A stretch of 64,000 nucleotides of DNA from Anomaloglossus baeobatrachus (taxonomy: Eukaryota > Chordata > Amphibia > Anura > Aromobatidae): NCBI RefSeq assembly GCF_048569485.1, contig NW_027445244.1:1-64000 (forward strand), written 5' to 3'. Below the pieces are notes generated by a model, which saw only the letters and a list, made by a program, of their open reading frames with translations, did no database searches and was not told the origin of the DNA. Positions 1-10,621 of the stretch are shown in pieces (the first letter of the stretch is position 1; each line of letters opens with the position of its first letter). The translations under genes were made by a program, and so were the position numbers.

Positions 1-903
1 GGTCGAATCAAAGATGAGCTGGCTGGACGTGATGTACCGTCCACCCTGGACGCCCTGATTACCCTAGCGACTCGAGTGGACATACGCTTTCAGGAGCGGT
101 CCAAAGAGGTATCCCGTGAGAGACGTCCGGTACGGCATTCCTCTCCTCCACGGAAGCCCGCCGTACTCCAGTCAACGGCCTCTGGTGTCTCCGTCCATGA
201 GCCCATGCAGATCGACCGTGTGCGACAGTCTGAACAACGTCGAGCAGAGCGGCTCGCCAAGGGTCTCTGCTTTTACTGCGGAGAGGGCACACACCTGCTA
301 CGCGCCTGTCCAGAGAGGCCGGGAAACTCCAAAGCCTAGGGTTGGTAGGAGAGGCCACCCTAGGTGCTGGGACTCTATCAGACCCAGTTACATGGACTGT
401 GCAAGTGACAACGGGAGAGACGCGGTTTACGGCTGAGGCGTACCTCGATTCTGGGGCAGCAGGCAATTTCATCCAGCAGGCCACGGTGGACAAGTACCAG
501 GTGCCTGTTACTCCACTCGACAAGCCCCTCGTGATTGCCTCTGTGGATGGGAGACCTCTCTCTGACACCATCTCCTGGATCACCAAGCCGCTTGAACTGC
601 GTATCGGTGCTCTGCACACCGAGAACATCGCTCTCTACGTCCTCCCACATATGTCACATCAAATCCTGCTGGGTCTTCCCTGGTTGCGGACACACGAGCC
701 TTCAGTCAGCTGGGGCACTGGTGATATTACTCGATGGGGGCCTTCTTGCCATGAGAGGTGTCTGAAGACCATACAACCCATCCGGCGACCTCCGGTTCCC
801 GAGTCCCTACCGGGACTGCCCTCAGCCTATTGGTCCTTCGTGGACGTCTTTGACAAGAAGGAGTCCGAAGTACTTCCGCCACATCGTCCTTACGATTGTG
901 CCA
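1..903 (+). mobile_element. Ty3/gypsy LTR retrotransposon, partial internal region
   Basis: Fossil copy of a Ty3/gypsy-type element, cut by the window start and by a MITE on the right. The visible parts, in order, are the C-terminal end of gag with one CCHC zinc knuckle (C-x2-C-x4-H-x4-C, about 267-310), a retropepsin-like aspartic protease with the DSGA active-site motif (about 450-462), and the first residues of the reverse transcriptase region (the VFDKKESEVLPPHRPYD type block, about 845-900). Gag and pol lie in different frames, an arrangement this family handles by recoding. No LTR is in view. The element is incomplete and cannot be functional here. Family assignment rests on knuckle, protease and the pre-RT block together. 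Confidence 0.8.
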
Positions 904-1584
904 GTGACCTCATTAGCGATCTCGCTGTGTGTGACACTGAGCAGCGATCTGGCCCCTGCTGCGAGATCGCTGCTCGTTACACACAGCCCTGGTTCGTTTT
1001 CTTCAAAGGCGCTCTCCCGCTGTGACGCACAGATCGCTGTGTGTGACAGCGAGAGAGCGACGAAATGAAGCGAGCAGGGGAGCAGGAGCCGGCATCTGGC
1101 AGCTGCGGTAAGCTGTAACCAGGGTAAACATCGGGTAACCAAGGTGGTTACCCGATATTTACCTTAGTTACCAGCCTCCGCAGCTCTCATGCTGCCTGTG
1201 CTGCCGGCTCCGGCTCTCTGCACATGTAGCTTCTGTACACATCAGGTTAATTAACCCGATGTGTACTGTAGCTAGGAGAGCAAGGAGCCAGCGCTAAGCA
1301 GTGTGCGCGGCTCCCTGCTCTCTGCACATGTAGCTGCAGTACACATCGGGTTAATTAACCCGATGTGTACTGTAGCTAGGAGAGCAAGGAGCCAGCGCTA
1401 AGCAATGTGCGCGGCTCCCTGCTCTCTGCACATGTAGCGATGTTATGATCGCTGCTGCGTCGCTGTGTTTGACAGCTAAGCAGCGATCATAACAGCGACT
1501 TACCAGGTCGCTGTTACGTCACAGAAAATGGTGACGTAACAGCGACGTCGTTGTCGCTGTCGCTATGTGTGAAGCACCCCTAAG
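904..1584. mobile_element. Palindrome-rich MITE, related to the Harbinger element in this window
   Basis: Non-coding block with many internal inverted repeats, such as the GGGTAACC...GGTTACCC pair near 1130-1155. Its right end (about 1510-1580) closely matches the terminal repeat of the Harbinger element at 14116-41434, sharing the GACGTCG and ACGTCACCAT motifs and the paired TGACGT...ACGTCA arms. The left end does not show the matching terminus, so this copy looks truncated or rearranged where it meets the gypsy fragment. It has no coding capacity. Harbinger affiliation is inferred from the terminal similarity. Confidence 0.6.
1238..1440. repeat. Two tandem copies of a ~103-bp unit inside the MITE
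   Basis: A unit running from TTAATTAACCCGATGTG through GGAGCCAGCGCTAAGCA to CTCTCTGCACATGTAGC occurs twice in a row, at about 1247-1349 and 1351-1440, with only a few differences. The unit contains its own self-complementary TTAATTAA core. Confidence 0.75.
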
Positions 1585-2063
1585 TCTTTTGGTTGCTGAT
1601 TTAGTGTATTTATCTTGTAGCCTCCTGATGAACCATACGGTGTGTTGTATGGGGAAACGCGTTGAGGTGGAGATAATCTGTTTGAGGTGGAGATAATCCA
1701 ATCTATGAAGTTGAAGGCTCACCTCTATCAATATAAAGGGAATTGTTGGAGAGCACTCCTATATACCTCCTTGGATTTATAAGGACTGAAATCTTCCTTC
1801 CTTCCATACTATGTGGCGCTGCCTGAACCATTTTGTGTGGTCCCAAGGATAAGTTTGGGCTCTGACTCCATCCCTTATTTTGTGAACCTTCATTTTTTGA
1901 CAACTGTATATGGTTATTGTACACATTGTCTTTGTATTTTTATACATGCGACCGTTTGGTCTAGTACTTATGGTTATATATGCACGTTGGTGGTATGTGG
2001 CTTTGACCTATATAAAAAATAAAAAATCTTATAAATTTGGAATAATTGAACTATTTACATAAT
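1585..2063 (+). mobile_element. Penelope-like element terminal (pLTR) fragment
   Basis: Non-coding block with a hammerhead ribozyme near its start, followed by a T-rich stretch and an AATAAA-like signal near 2018-2030. PLEs carry such ribozymes in their terminal repeats, so this is best read as a pLTR or 5'-untranslated fragment of a PLE without its coding region. It is bounded on the right by the Tx1 LINE that begins at 2064. The exact left boundary with the MITE is uncertain by about 10 bases. Confidence 0.5.
1621..1667 (+). ncRNA. Hammerhead ribozyme, type I, PLE class
   Basis: All core parts are present: CTGATGA at 1625-1631, stem II CCATAC/GTATGG (1633-1638 with 1647-1652), GAAA at 1654-1657, a palindromic CGCG for stem III (1658-1661), UU at the cleavage position, and stem I CCTC/GAGG (1621-1624 with 1664-1667). 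A four-base palindromic stem III is the form known from PLE ribozymes, which are thought to act as dimers. Activity is inferred from structure only. Confidence 0.8.
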
Positions 2064-4893
2064 TAAAGCCTCCCCGAATGGTAAGAGTCCGGGTGCGGAC
2101 GGATTTACCTCCAAATTTTATAAGATATTTGGTGACCAAATTGTCCCTTTCCTCACGGGGGTTTTTGGCTCTGTATCTGGAGACTCACCCTTTGTCGCCC
2201 AGTCCCTAGAAGTCCATATTAGTGTTCTACCCAAATCGGGGAAGGATCATTCATCTGTCTCTAGCTACAGACCTATCTCCCTCATCAATGCTGACATCAA
2301 CATTTTTGCCAAGGCTCTCGCCAATAGACTGGCTCCACTTCTTCCCGATATTATTCACACTGATCAGGTTGGCTTTGTATTGGGTCGTGAGGCCAGGGAC
2401 AATACCAACAAAACCCTTATTCTTATGGCGCGGGCTAAGGCCAGAGGTCTCCCTACGTGCCTTCTCTCCATTGATGCAGAGAAGGCCTTTGATAGAGTCA
2501 GCTGGGAGTTTGTGATGGCCTCTCTGCGGCAGGTGGGACTGGGAGACAAATTCATTGAAAGGGTCTCTTCCCTTTATAGGAATCCCTCTGCCAGGGTCAA
2601 AGTCAATGGGTTTCTCTCATTACCAATTGCAATACATAATGGTGCACGTCAGGGGTGCCCCCTTTCCCCCCTACTTTATGTCCTGGTTATGGAACACCTT
2701 GCCGTGACCATCAGAAACAATTCCAGTATCCACGGGATAGGGGTGGGGGGTGGGGAATGCAAGGCAGCTCTTTACGCAGATGATCTATTTCTGTTCATTT
2801 CACAGCCTCGCCTTTCCTTCCCCTCACTTATTCAAGAGTTTGAAAAATTCAGTCACCTCAGCAACTTTAAGGTCAATTACTCCAAATCCGAGGCATTAAA
2901 CATATCTCTCCCTGATGCTGAGGTGGATCATATCAAGAAAAATTTCCCCATCAAGTGGCAGGACTCCGCCATTACTTACTTAGGGATAACAGTCCCCGTG
3001 GATCTCTCAAAACTATATCAGCTTAACTACCTTCCCCTTCTCAACAGGACAAGAAAGGATCTTACCTCATACAATAGTAAAAGACTATCCTGGTTTGGAC
3101 GAATAAATGTTATCAAAATGGACGTTTTGCCTCGCTTTTTGTACTTGTTCCAGACGGTCCCCTTGGTTCATCCTGCGGCCTTTTTCTCCAGCCTGCAGTC
3201 AGTTATCACGCGCTTCGTGTGGGGAGGTAAGCGCCCGAGGATAAGCTTCACTACCCTTTGCAGACTTAAAAGCCAGGGGGGGGCTGGATTGCCCAACCTT
3301 AAACTCTATCATAAAGCGGCTCTACTGATGCGATTACTAGATTGGCAATATCATGGGGCCACAAAGCAGTGGGTAAGCCTAGAAGAAATGGACCACAAGA
3401 TCCCCTTGCGTTACCTCCCTTGGATTAGCTTGGGCTCCAGGGGCCAGCCTCTCTCTGAGGTTTATCTCTTGAGGGCGACATTGAGGACGTGGGATTTAGA
3501 AACCAAGAGGGGTCATCTGTCCAGGGGGTGCGGTCCCCTCTCCCCTATCTTTTCAAACCCAGATTTTGCCCCGGCTGTTGGGCCCGATGTTTTCCTGTGC
3601 CGGAGGAGGAGCGGGGACGTGCGATTCTTTCACATACTTCAGGGATCCCCATTGCCCACATACGACTTGCTCTCTACCTCTGTCTTGGGAGGGGCCATAC
3701 CCTGGTTTGAATACTTCCAGATCAGGTCTTTCTTGACCGGATCAGGCCGGGAGGCACTTTATGCTGCCCCCCCCTCCTCGTTTGAAAAGCTCTTTCTTTT
3801 GGAAGAGGCTCCGGGACATACCCTGTCCCTTATCTATAACCTTTTGATCCAGAAGGGGGATGTGGACGAGCTCAAATTTGTGGGGGGATAGAGTAGAGAC
3901 TTGGGCGTGACTATCCGGGTTGAGGAATGGAGGACTGCTTTTCTTTTCACTCACAAATTTTCTAGGGCTTGTTCGGTCCAGGAAAAGGGTTATAAAATTC
4001 TCACCCGCTGGTACCGCTGCCCTCATGCCCTACACGCAATCTTCCCTTCAGTGTCAGACAGATATTGGCGGTGTAATCACAAGAGGGGGGATATGTTGCA
4101 TATATGGTGGAGCTGTAGCCTCATTAAGCCTTTTTGGAGTGGGGTCTTCTCGGCATACAATAACATTAGTGGGGAGGCCCTCTCTGGTTCTCCACAAATC
4201 GCTCTCTTATCTATCCTACCGGGGTCTGTAAATTCTCAGAAAATGAGACTATTGCGGTTTTGTCTAGCGGCTGCTCGAGCCGTGATCCCCAGACACTGGA
4301 GGTCCACCCGTGCCTCCGCCTTGGATGAGTGGCTTGAGGAGATGGCCCCTTTACAGAATGGAGAGTCTCACTGCTGAAATTCAGGATGCTAGTGAAAAAT
4401 TTATTAAGATCTGGAGTCCCTGGGTCATTTTTTTGATTCTCCGGACTTCAGGTCCCTCTTTGGGGCGAGTTGAGACTCTACCTAGATTTTCCCTGCTAGT
4501 TATTCCCGGCCTTTCTTGCCCTTCCCCCATGATCCTTTTCCCCGTCATCATTCACTTTGTCTACTTCCCTCTTTCTTTCTCTCTTTATTTCTTTTCCTTC
4601 GACTGACCATTATGTGCCTCTATGGTATGAATGGTAAATCTTTGCTGTTTATGGTATAGTTTATGGATTTTATACTTTTATAATGGTTCAAGACAGAATG
4701 ATATAAATGTTCTTAAATGTTCTTTATTGTAACAAACTGTATATGGCTACAACCATGCAAAGCCTTTCATGTTTCATTGCATTCTTGTTTTGTTTTGTTT
4801 TTTTCTCTATTTGGGGGTTTGCCTTGGTCTGCAGCCCTGCTTATTGTAACCAACCTTAATTTTTCAATAAAAAAGAGATAAACATAAAATAAT
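2064..4893 (+). mobile_element. Tx1-type (L1 superfamily) LINE, 5'-truncated
   Basis: A non-LTR retrotransposon copy that begins inside ORF2, just before the KSPGADGF block of the reverse transcriptase, and runs through the C-terminal Cys/His motif to a 3' untranslated region ending in AATAAAAAAGAG at about 4866-4878. 5' truncation is the usual outcome of target-primed reverse transcription. An ATT-rich microsatellite follows directly. It probably inserted into the neighbouring PLE fragment or at its edge. Confidence 0.85.
2065..4377 (+). pseudogene. Tx1 LINE ORF2: reverse transcriptase and C-terminal zinc motif
   Basis: Would encode the reverse transcriptase that copies the LINE RNA at the target site. 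The frame is open from the truncation point at 2065. RT blocks in order are SPGADGF (palm entry), SIDAEKAFDRV (first Asp, near 2470), [10 protein letters not shown] (near 2652) and the catalytic YADDLFLF (near 2773). Tx1-type thumb and connection sequence follows, then a C-terminal motif of the form C-x3-H...H-x2-W-x-C (near 4070-4110). One in-frame TAG lies at 3889-3891. A second break near 4353 moves the last residues (ESLTAEIQDASEKFIKIW type, seen in the next frame to about 4420) out of frame. The apurinic endonuclease domain is missing through 5' truncation. A dead copy, moderately young. Confidence 0.85.
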
Positions 4894-4894
4894 A

Positions 4895-4929
<35 letters not shown>

Positions 4930-4930
4930 C
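4887..4930. repeat. (ATT)n microsatellite
   Basis: A run of ATT/TTA trinucleotides directly follows the 3' end of the Tx1 LINE. It may have grown from the LINE's A-rich tail. Confidence 0.8.
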
Positions 4931-7900
4931 TCTGTATATGAATAATAATATTTAAAATTTAATAAGAAAAAGTATAGCTTATTTTAAGTTTTCATTTTTT
5001 ATCATAAAAATTATAATAATTTTATTATTTTATTTCCCTCAGAATTTCTCAGTAAAAGCAAATTGATGAAGTATTAAATTTTATTTATAAATTTATTTTT
5101 ATCCTCAAACAGGTAATATATATGTTATAATGTGTAAGGCAAATCGCGAAAGCATGCTAAATAATTATTATTATTTTCTCAGGTAGCAATCGTCAGGAGG
5201 AAGATCAGTTGTTTTAACATCTTTCTTTTAGGAATATGAATACATATATCTTCCTTAGTGCTATTTTGGGAATGTAACTAATATGTGTAATCTGAGTTTT
5301 GGAGTGGAATGCTTACACTTGCTTGCCTTTTTGGAATGTTTTTTGTCTTTAATCAAAAGCATGGGACTTTGAATTACTGAGCTAATAATAAATGACTGTC
5401 CTGTTAGAGGTCAAACGTACAGTATGTAATTATCAAAGGTACCTGGTACTCATGAGTATATGTAATATTTAATTTGTATATTTCAAGAAGTACTTCAAAT
5501 TAGTTGTCATATCTTTGAAATGCGCATAGAAAAATTGGAAAATCAAAAAGGGATATGTGTTTGTCAACGGTTTTCTATGTGGATGTATATGTTAAAGAAC
5601 CGTTACAGTCTTGTGTACATATATGTGTGTATGAATGATTGACTGTCTGAGCAGCTGCTGATGATCATTACTTGTCCAAAGAGTTTGAAGTTTAAAAGAA
5701 AAACAACCTACTTCTTAATTTCAAAGTTTATATGTTTATATAGTTAGAATAAATAAGTTATAGTACATAAGTATTAATAATGAAGGAATTTATACAGAAT
5801 ATATTTTATTCATAGACATATTTCTTTAGTATAGATGTGTCACGATCCATATCAAAGGTTAACTCTGAAGAATGACATTCTAGTGTTACTTATTTTACTG
5901 ATACACAGATTGGTAATCATTTTCTTTTCAAATATGGTCTTGAAGATATACAACATAAATGTTAATTTAATTTAATTGTGATATATTAATTTTTTCATAA
6001 CATCGTATTTCATGATATTAAAAGAGAAAGGTTTGGTCTAAATTATATATGTATATTTGATTAAAATACATGTCTATACAATATTTTAATAATTAATATT
6101 TCAACTACAAAGGAAAAATTGAAGTATGTATAATCACAATGCTTTTACATACTAAAGAAGAGTATTGTCAGCAAGGTTATATGACTTAATTATTTCTATA
6201 GGTTAATGATATGACAGGCATGGAAATCATATAAGATATTGGTAATATTAAGGTTATGTGTTATTAAGGACATAAGTGTCATATACATAGAAGGCCTTAT
6301 TTTTATTCCAACTTTTATCCTTTATTTTTTTTTCGATTTTCATTTTTCCTTTTTATTCTTATTTTTTTATTTTGATTATTTTTATTTAATATTTAAATTT
6401 TTAATCAAAATTTTAATTCTACAATTTTTATTTTTCCTTCTATATTTTAATATCTCAATTGAGAAACCACTTCAATATTTAGTTAAGTAATATCTAATAT
6501 AAGAATATTACTTTATTAAATATGAATCATATTAAAAGGGAAAGTTCCAATTTGGAAGAAAAGAACACTTCATTCATCAATATATTCAATTATTTACTTC
6601 CTAGTAATACATTATTCTTACATTAGTATGTTAACGCAATAAGGATGAAATATTGGTTATAGTTACACATTTTCTTATATAGTAGGTTATTTAATAAATA
6701 ATAGACAAATCAAATAAATTAAATTAGAGTAATAAAGATGGAAAATCGAGGTACATCTAGGTTTACCTTCCTATATTTAAATATATTATATTTTTTAATC
6801 AATAATAAGCATTTATAATGAATAATATTGTGTTTTGATGGAATCATCCAGTCTTTTCTAAAAGGTTATTTGCTTTGGTTTAGAATTTTACAAATGATCT
6901 AACTAAATAAGCCACATTGTTGCCTTTCATATTTATAATATGGTACATGTTATATGTACATATTATATTATTTCATATTTAGGATTACAGTTTGGTTGTA
7001 TTCAAACACATTGCCACCTATGGGTTGGAAAGGTAATTACACCAATGACAAAAAAGGTTATTACATGAAAATACTATCGTTTATACCATTATGCAGTATT
7101 ATTTCATCATTTTAAGTATCAAGTATATTAATACTTTTATGATAATAATAATGACATGGTATTATAATATTAGAGTTATGATAGGCTGTGACATTTATTA
7201 GTGGTAGTATCATTGCCATATTTGGTATCTAGATTAGGGAATGAAGTCTTCAATCAAGATTACAGCAAGATAAAAGACTTTTATTAATTTTTAAAGTTAA
7301 AAGGGATTCCACAAAATGTTGCAAAAGCTGATACTCAAAGGTCCAAAAGGTAACGTCTCAAATAAGACTGTGTTAAATACAATACACTTACCGCTTCTGG
7401 ACCTCAGCAAGATGGTGATCTTATGGTGCTAGGATGCAACCCTGACACATGTTCTGTGCATTAAGACCTCACCACACTTACCAAGGAGAGTAAAAGAGTG
7501 TTAAAGTTAACCCCTGTCATGCTGACCAAGAACGTCTCAACACCTGTTCCAAGAATGACAACAGGCAGCACAGAGGATAAGGGTGACTAATGTAAATTAC
7601 ACTGCACAGATATCAGAGGCCTATGCTATTTTTCTACACTTATGAACTGTGGTTTATCAACATTAAATTATGGACTTTGATTAAATATATGGACTTTGCA
7701 ATAAAGAATAAAGTTTATGGATCTAACAATGATAAATGCAATATTGGACAGTATCAAATCGATAAGCAATCATTTTTTATCAAAAGATTTATTTCAAAAG
7801 ACGTGTTTATGCCAGATTACATTGGAGATAAGAAGACATCATCCCAGAGGACATCAGATGGTGACCGGATCTGTTTTGCATCTTTTTTAGTTTTAGGAAA

Positions 7901-8879
7901 GTATAATTATGTATTTTATATGATTATCAGTCATGGCCTACCATAATATGAATCCACATTATTATATTGTTGAACATACAACATGAATAATGCAAATGAA
8001 TTATTATTTATCATTATTATTGACATTAATCCACTATCACCAAAAAAGGAAAGATCTGTTATTTTAATGATGTATTAATTTATTTTGGGGGTTTAATTAA
8101 TAATTTACCCGCTTCAAGGGGGAATTGTAAAAACATTAAAATTAATACATCTAGATATCAAACACTTTATAATGGAACATATTATATATGATGACAGTCA
8201 TGTCTATATTGAAGGGCATAGCTTATTGATAACAGTATTTATAAGGAATTAATATTTTGAGTCTGTATTGACTATAGATAGTTGCTGACATAGTCATATA
8301 TATAAATATATAGCTTTGGAAGCTGCTAGTGAGTGACCTCATGCGTTCAGCAAAATCACCCTATATGGTTTGGACAGCTTCATATATCCTGTATATTTCC
8401 TGCCAGCGTTGAGAAACATGTGATGGTGTCTCCGCAGGCCTTCTTGCTTTGAATATTTCCCAGGGGGCATTGCTCTAGAATCACTGCGTTGAGAAACACG
8501 TGATGGTGTCTCCGCAGTGGTGGATGTTGATCTCCATAAGGTCAACCATCCTTGCTCACATAGCTGCATATATAATGACAAATGGTGGGGGGCAAGGGGG
8601 CTCTCACTCTTGCTCCGGGAGTCGATCTACACATGTCGAAGCTGATCCATCCATCCAGCCCATTCACCCAAGACAAAGTAACATATGCCTGTCAGGTCTA
8701 CAGTATCTAAGGCTTGCCTAACCATTCAGGAATCAAGGAAAGATGGATGAAGATTTCTATTGATTCAGTATGAACTATTATCGAACTCTTTATGTAAGCT
8801 AACAAAGAATACTATTTCTTTGTTTTTCTTTTCTGTAATTGAATTTGGCAACCATTTTATTAGATATAAATACATCTAT
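4931..8879. other. AT-rich region without a recognisable gene
   Basis: Nearly 4 kb of strongly AT-rich DNA, unlike both sides. Open frames are short and low-complexity: 6239-6490 would be Phe/Tyr/Ile-rich, and 7623-7946 has no recognised domain. About 7260-7620 is less AT-rich and may be an old repeat. A purine run, AAGGGGGAAT, at 8117-8126 followed by TGTAAAAAC resembles the polypurine-tract and LTR border of a retrotransposon, but I found no matching second copy or coding region. I cannot assign this stretch. Confidence 0.5.
8403..8520. repeat. Imperfect pair of a ~35-bp motif, 76 bp apart
   Basis: The motif GCGTTGAGAAACAYGTGATG followed by GTGTCTCCGCAG occurs at about 8407-8439 and 8484-8518. 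The two copies are nearly identical, but the sequence between them differs. The CAC...GTG arms inside the motif are self-complementary. Function unknown. Confidence 0.6.
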
Positions 8880-9378
8880 TTATTTTTCTACTTTTTTTGA
8901 AGTTTTGTCTTTCATGCGCTTATCACGTATTTCAAGAAAAATATATTTAAGGGATATATTTTTAACAGACTGTGGTATTTCAGGTTTGAATATCTGATTG
9001 GAATCATAGTGGCTGTGTATTAGTGTGTCTTTTAAATTTTGTAATCTTCTAGCAACTACAGAAGGTCTTGATGGTAAAATCTTTTTTAGTGTAACATCCG
9101 ACAATAAAATGTTCCAATGTTTCTCTAGGTTTCTGAAAGGTTGTAATAAATCGTTCCTGGTTGTCATTATTCACACATTTTTTATGCTGACTGCTGTACG
9201 ACAAATAATCTCTAAAAACCGAGATTGCTGTTTGATAGCCCTTCCGAATCTGTGTCCTGCTACATCCTCAATCTGCAAATCTATGTGCAAGGTCCTGTGA
9301 TTGTCATTCACAAAAACAGGACTAGAAGTAATTCCGCATATCAAATATAGAAATATTTTATTTTTAGAAAAATTAATA
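8880..9378 (-). mobile_element. Penelope-like element, coding fragment
   Basis: Reading the minus strand, the segment at about 9167-9000 encodes a block typical of the linker between the reverse transcriptase and the endonuclease in PLEs: FRNLEKHWNILLSD, then RRLQNLKDTLIHSHY. The same block is found in the other PLEs here near 56101-56240 and 62920-63050. No YIDD motif or GIY-YIG domain is in this piece. The fragment is interrupted by the hAT element at 9387, so it is the oldest layer of the central stack. Confidence 0.6.
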
Positions 9379-9708
9379 CAGTAAGTCAGGGGTGGGGAAC
9401 CCCCGGCCCGCGGGCCGTATACGGCCTGTGACGACTTTTTATGCGGCCCCCGGGCACTTTTCCCGGCTGCCGGCACTTTAAATCCCACTGCCTGATGCCT
9501 TGTGGGTAGATGCTAGAATGTACGGGCTCTATACAGATCCTGACATCCAGGGCCTGACTGCAGCCCATACATTCTGGGCTTATGGAAGAAGGCAGAGAAG
9601 AAAAGGATGAGCCGGCACTGATTCTTCTTTAAGATAAAATCTCTGTAATCTTTATTAGAAATATTAAAAGCATCGTGAAGGCCGAGGTATAAATCAATAC
9701 ATGGAAAC

Positions 9709-9770
9709 TTTACGCGTTTCGGACTACACCATAAAAACAGAAAGAGTCCTTAATCATAAGTGTTCCATGT
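9709..9770 (-). ncRNA. Degenerate hammerhead ribozyme, PLE-1 left arm
   Basis: On the minus strand the order is CTTATGA (one change from CTGATGA; 9760-9754), a long-looped stem II with GGACT/AGTCC arms, GAAA, then CGCG (9713-9716) and UA. The same fold is in the right arm at 48366-48428. The changed core base probably weakens or abolishes cleavage. Confidence 0.5.
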
Positions 9771-10621
9771 ATACCACAACGTTACTAAAATAGACTGACC
9801 CGCTGGATGGGTGGAAGGGAGGGGCGGGATGTCATGATTGCATGAAAAAACAGGTGAACATCGCCGTGCATATGGACAAAAGGAACACCATACTGGGTCA
9901 ATATAATCCTTAGTAAATAGTGCGTGATAAACCATAAAACATTCATTCATATATTAATAATCATTTCAATAGAGGAGCTGACCTGAAATTGCAATAGGGC
10001 TGCAAATACAAGCCCCTATATATTCATAAGAATAGAAACGAAAAATTTCATGATACAGATAGAGCTAAAAATGAAATTAGATTATGTGGGTTAGTTACCA
10101 AAGGACCCAACCCTAGGTTGATAAGTAAATTATATGGAGATCACAAGTTAAATAAAATATACATTTATAAGGTTCTCAACAATATTTGCAAAGTATATCA
10201 AAAAGCAGCTCCTCCAGTGAAAAAAAGGGGGGGGGGGGAAGAGGACATGTTCAATATAAATAAGCAAGCTCCAATATGTGCATATCGTCTGACGATAAAA
10301 AGACCATAAAAAAAAATATATATACATCAGGATGAAACATGTGTGGCGCTTGACTGAAGGAATGCTCATTACAATATGTCCGAATTATGGCATCCGTGCA
10401 GGAATGGATGAATTTCATCAAAGAATGACTATAACAAACACATAAGCATAAAAGCACCTCATTGAATGTCAGAAAACGGATCAGAAATTATTCTATATCT
10501 ATCGATCTAAAAAATAAATCGCAAATCGGAGCGATAGTTAAAGCCACCTGGGTATCTTGTATTTAGCTTCAAAATCCATTTTGCCTCTGCCAAAAGCAGG
10601 GCTTGGAACCAGTCCCCCCCA

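Noticed and set aside
6239-6490. A small membrane protein
   Set aside because: The Phe/Tyr/Leu-rich frame is what T-rich DNA encodes by chance; no start context or homologous feature.
8110-8879. A Copia-type polypurine tract and 3' LTR
   Set aside because: AAGGGGGAAT followed by TGTAAAAAC is suggestive, but I found no second LTR copy, no primer-binding site and no coding region.
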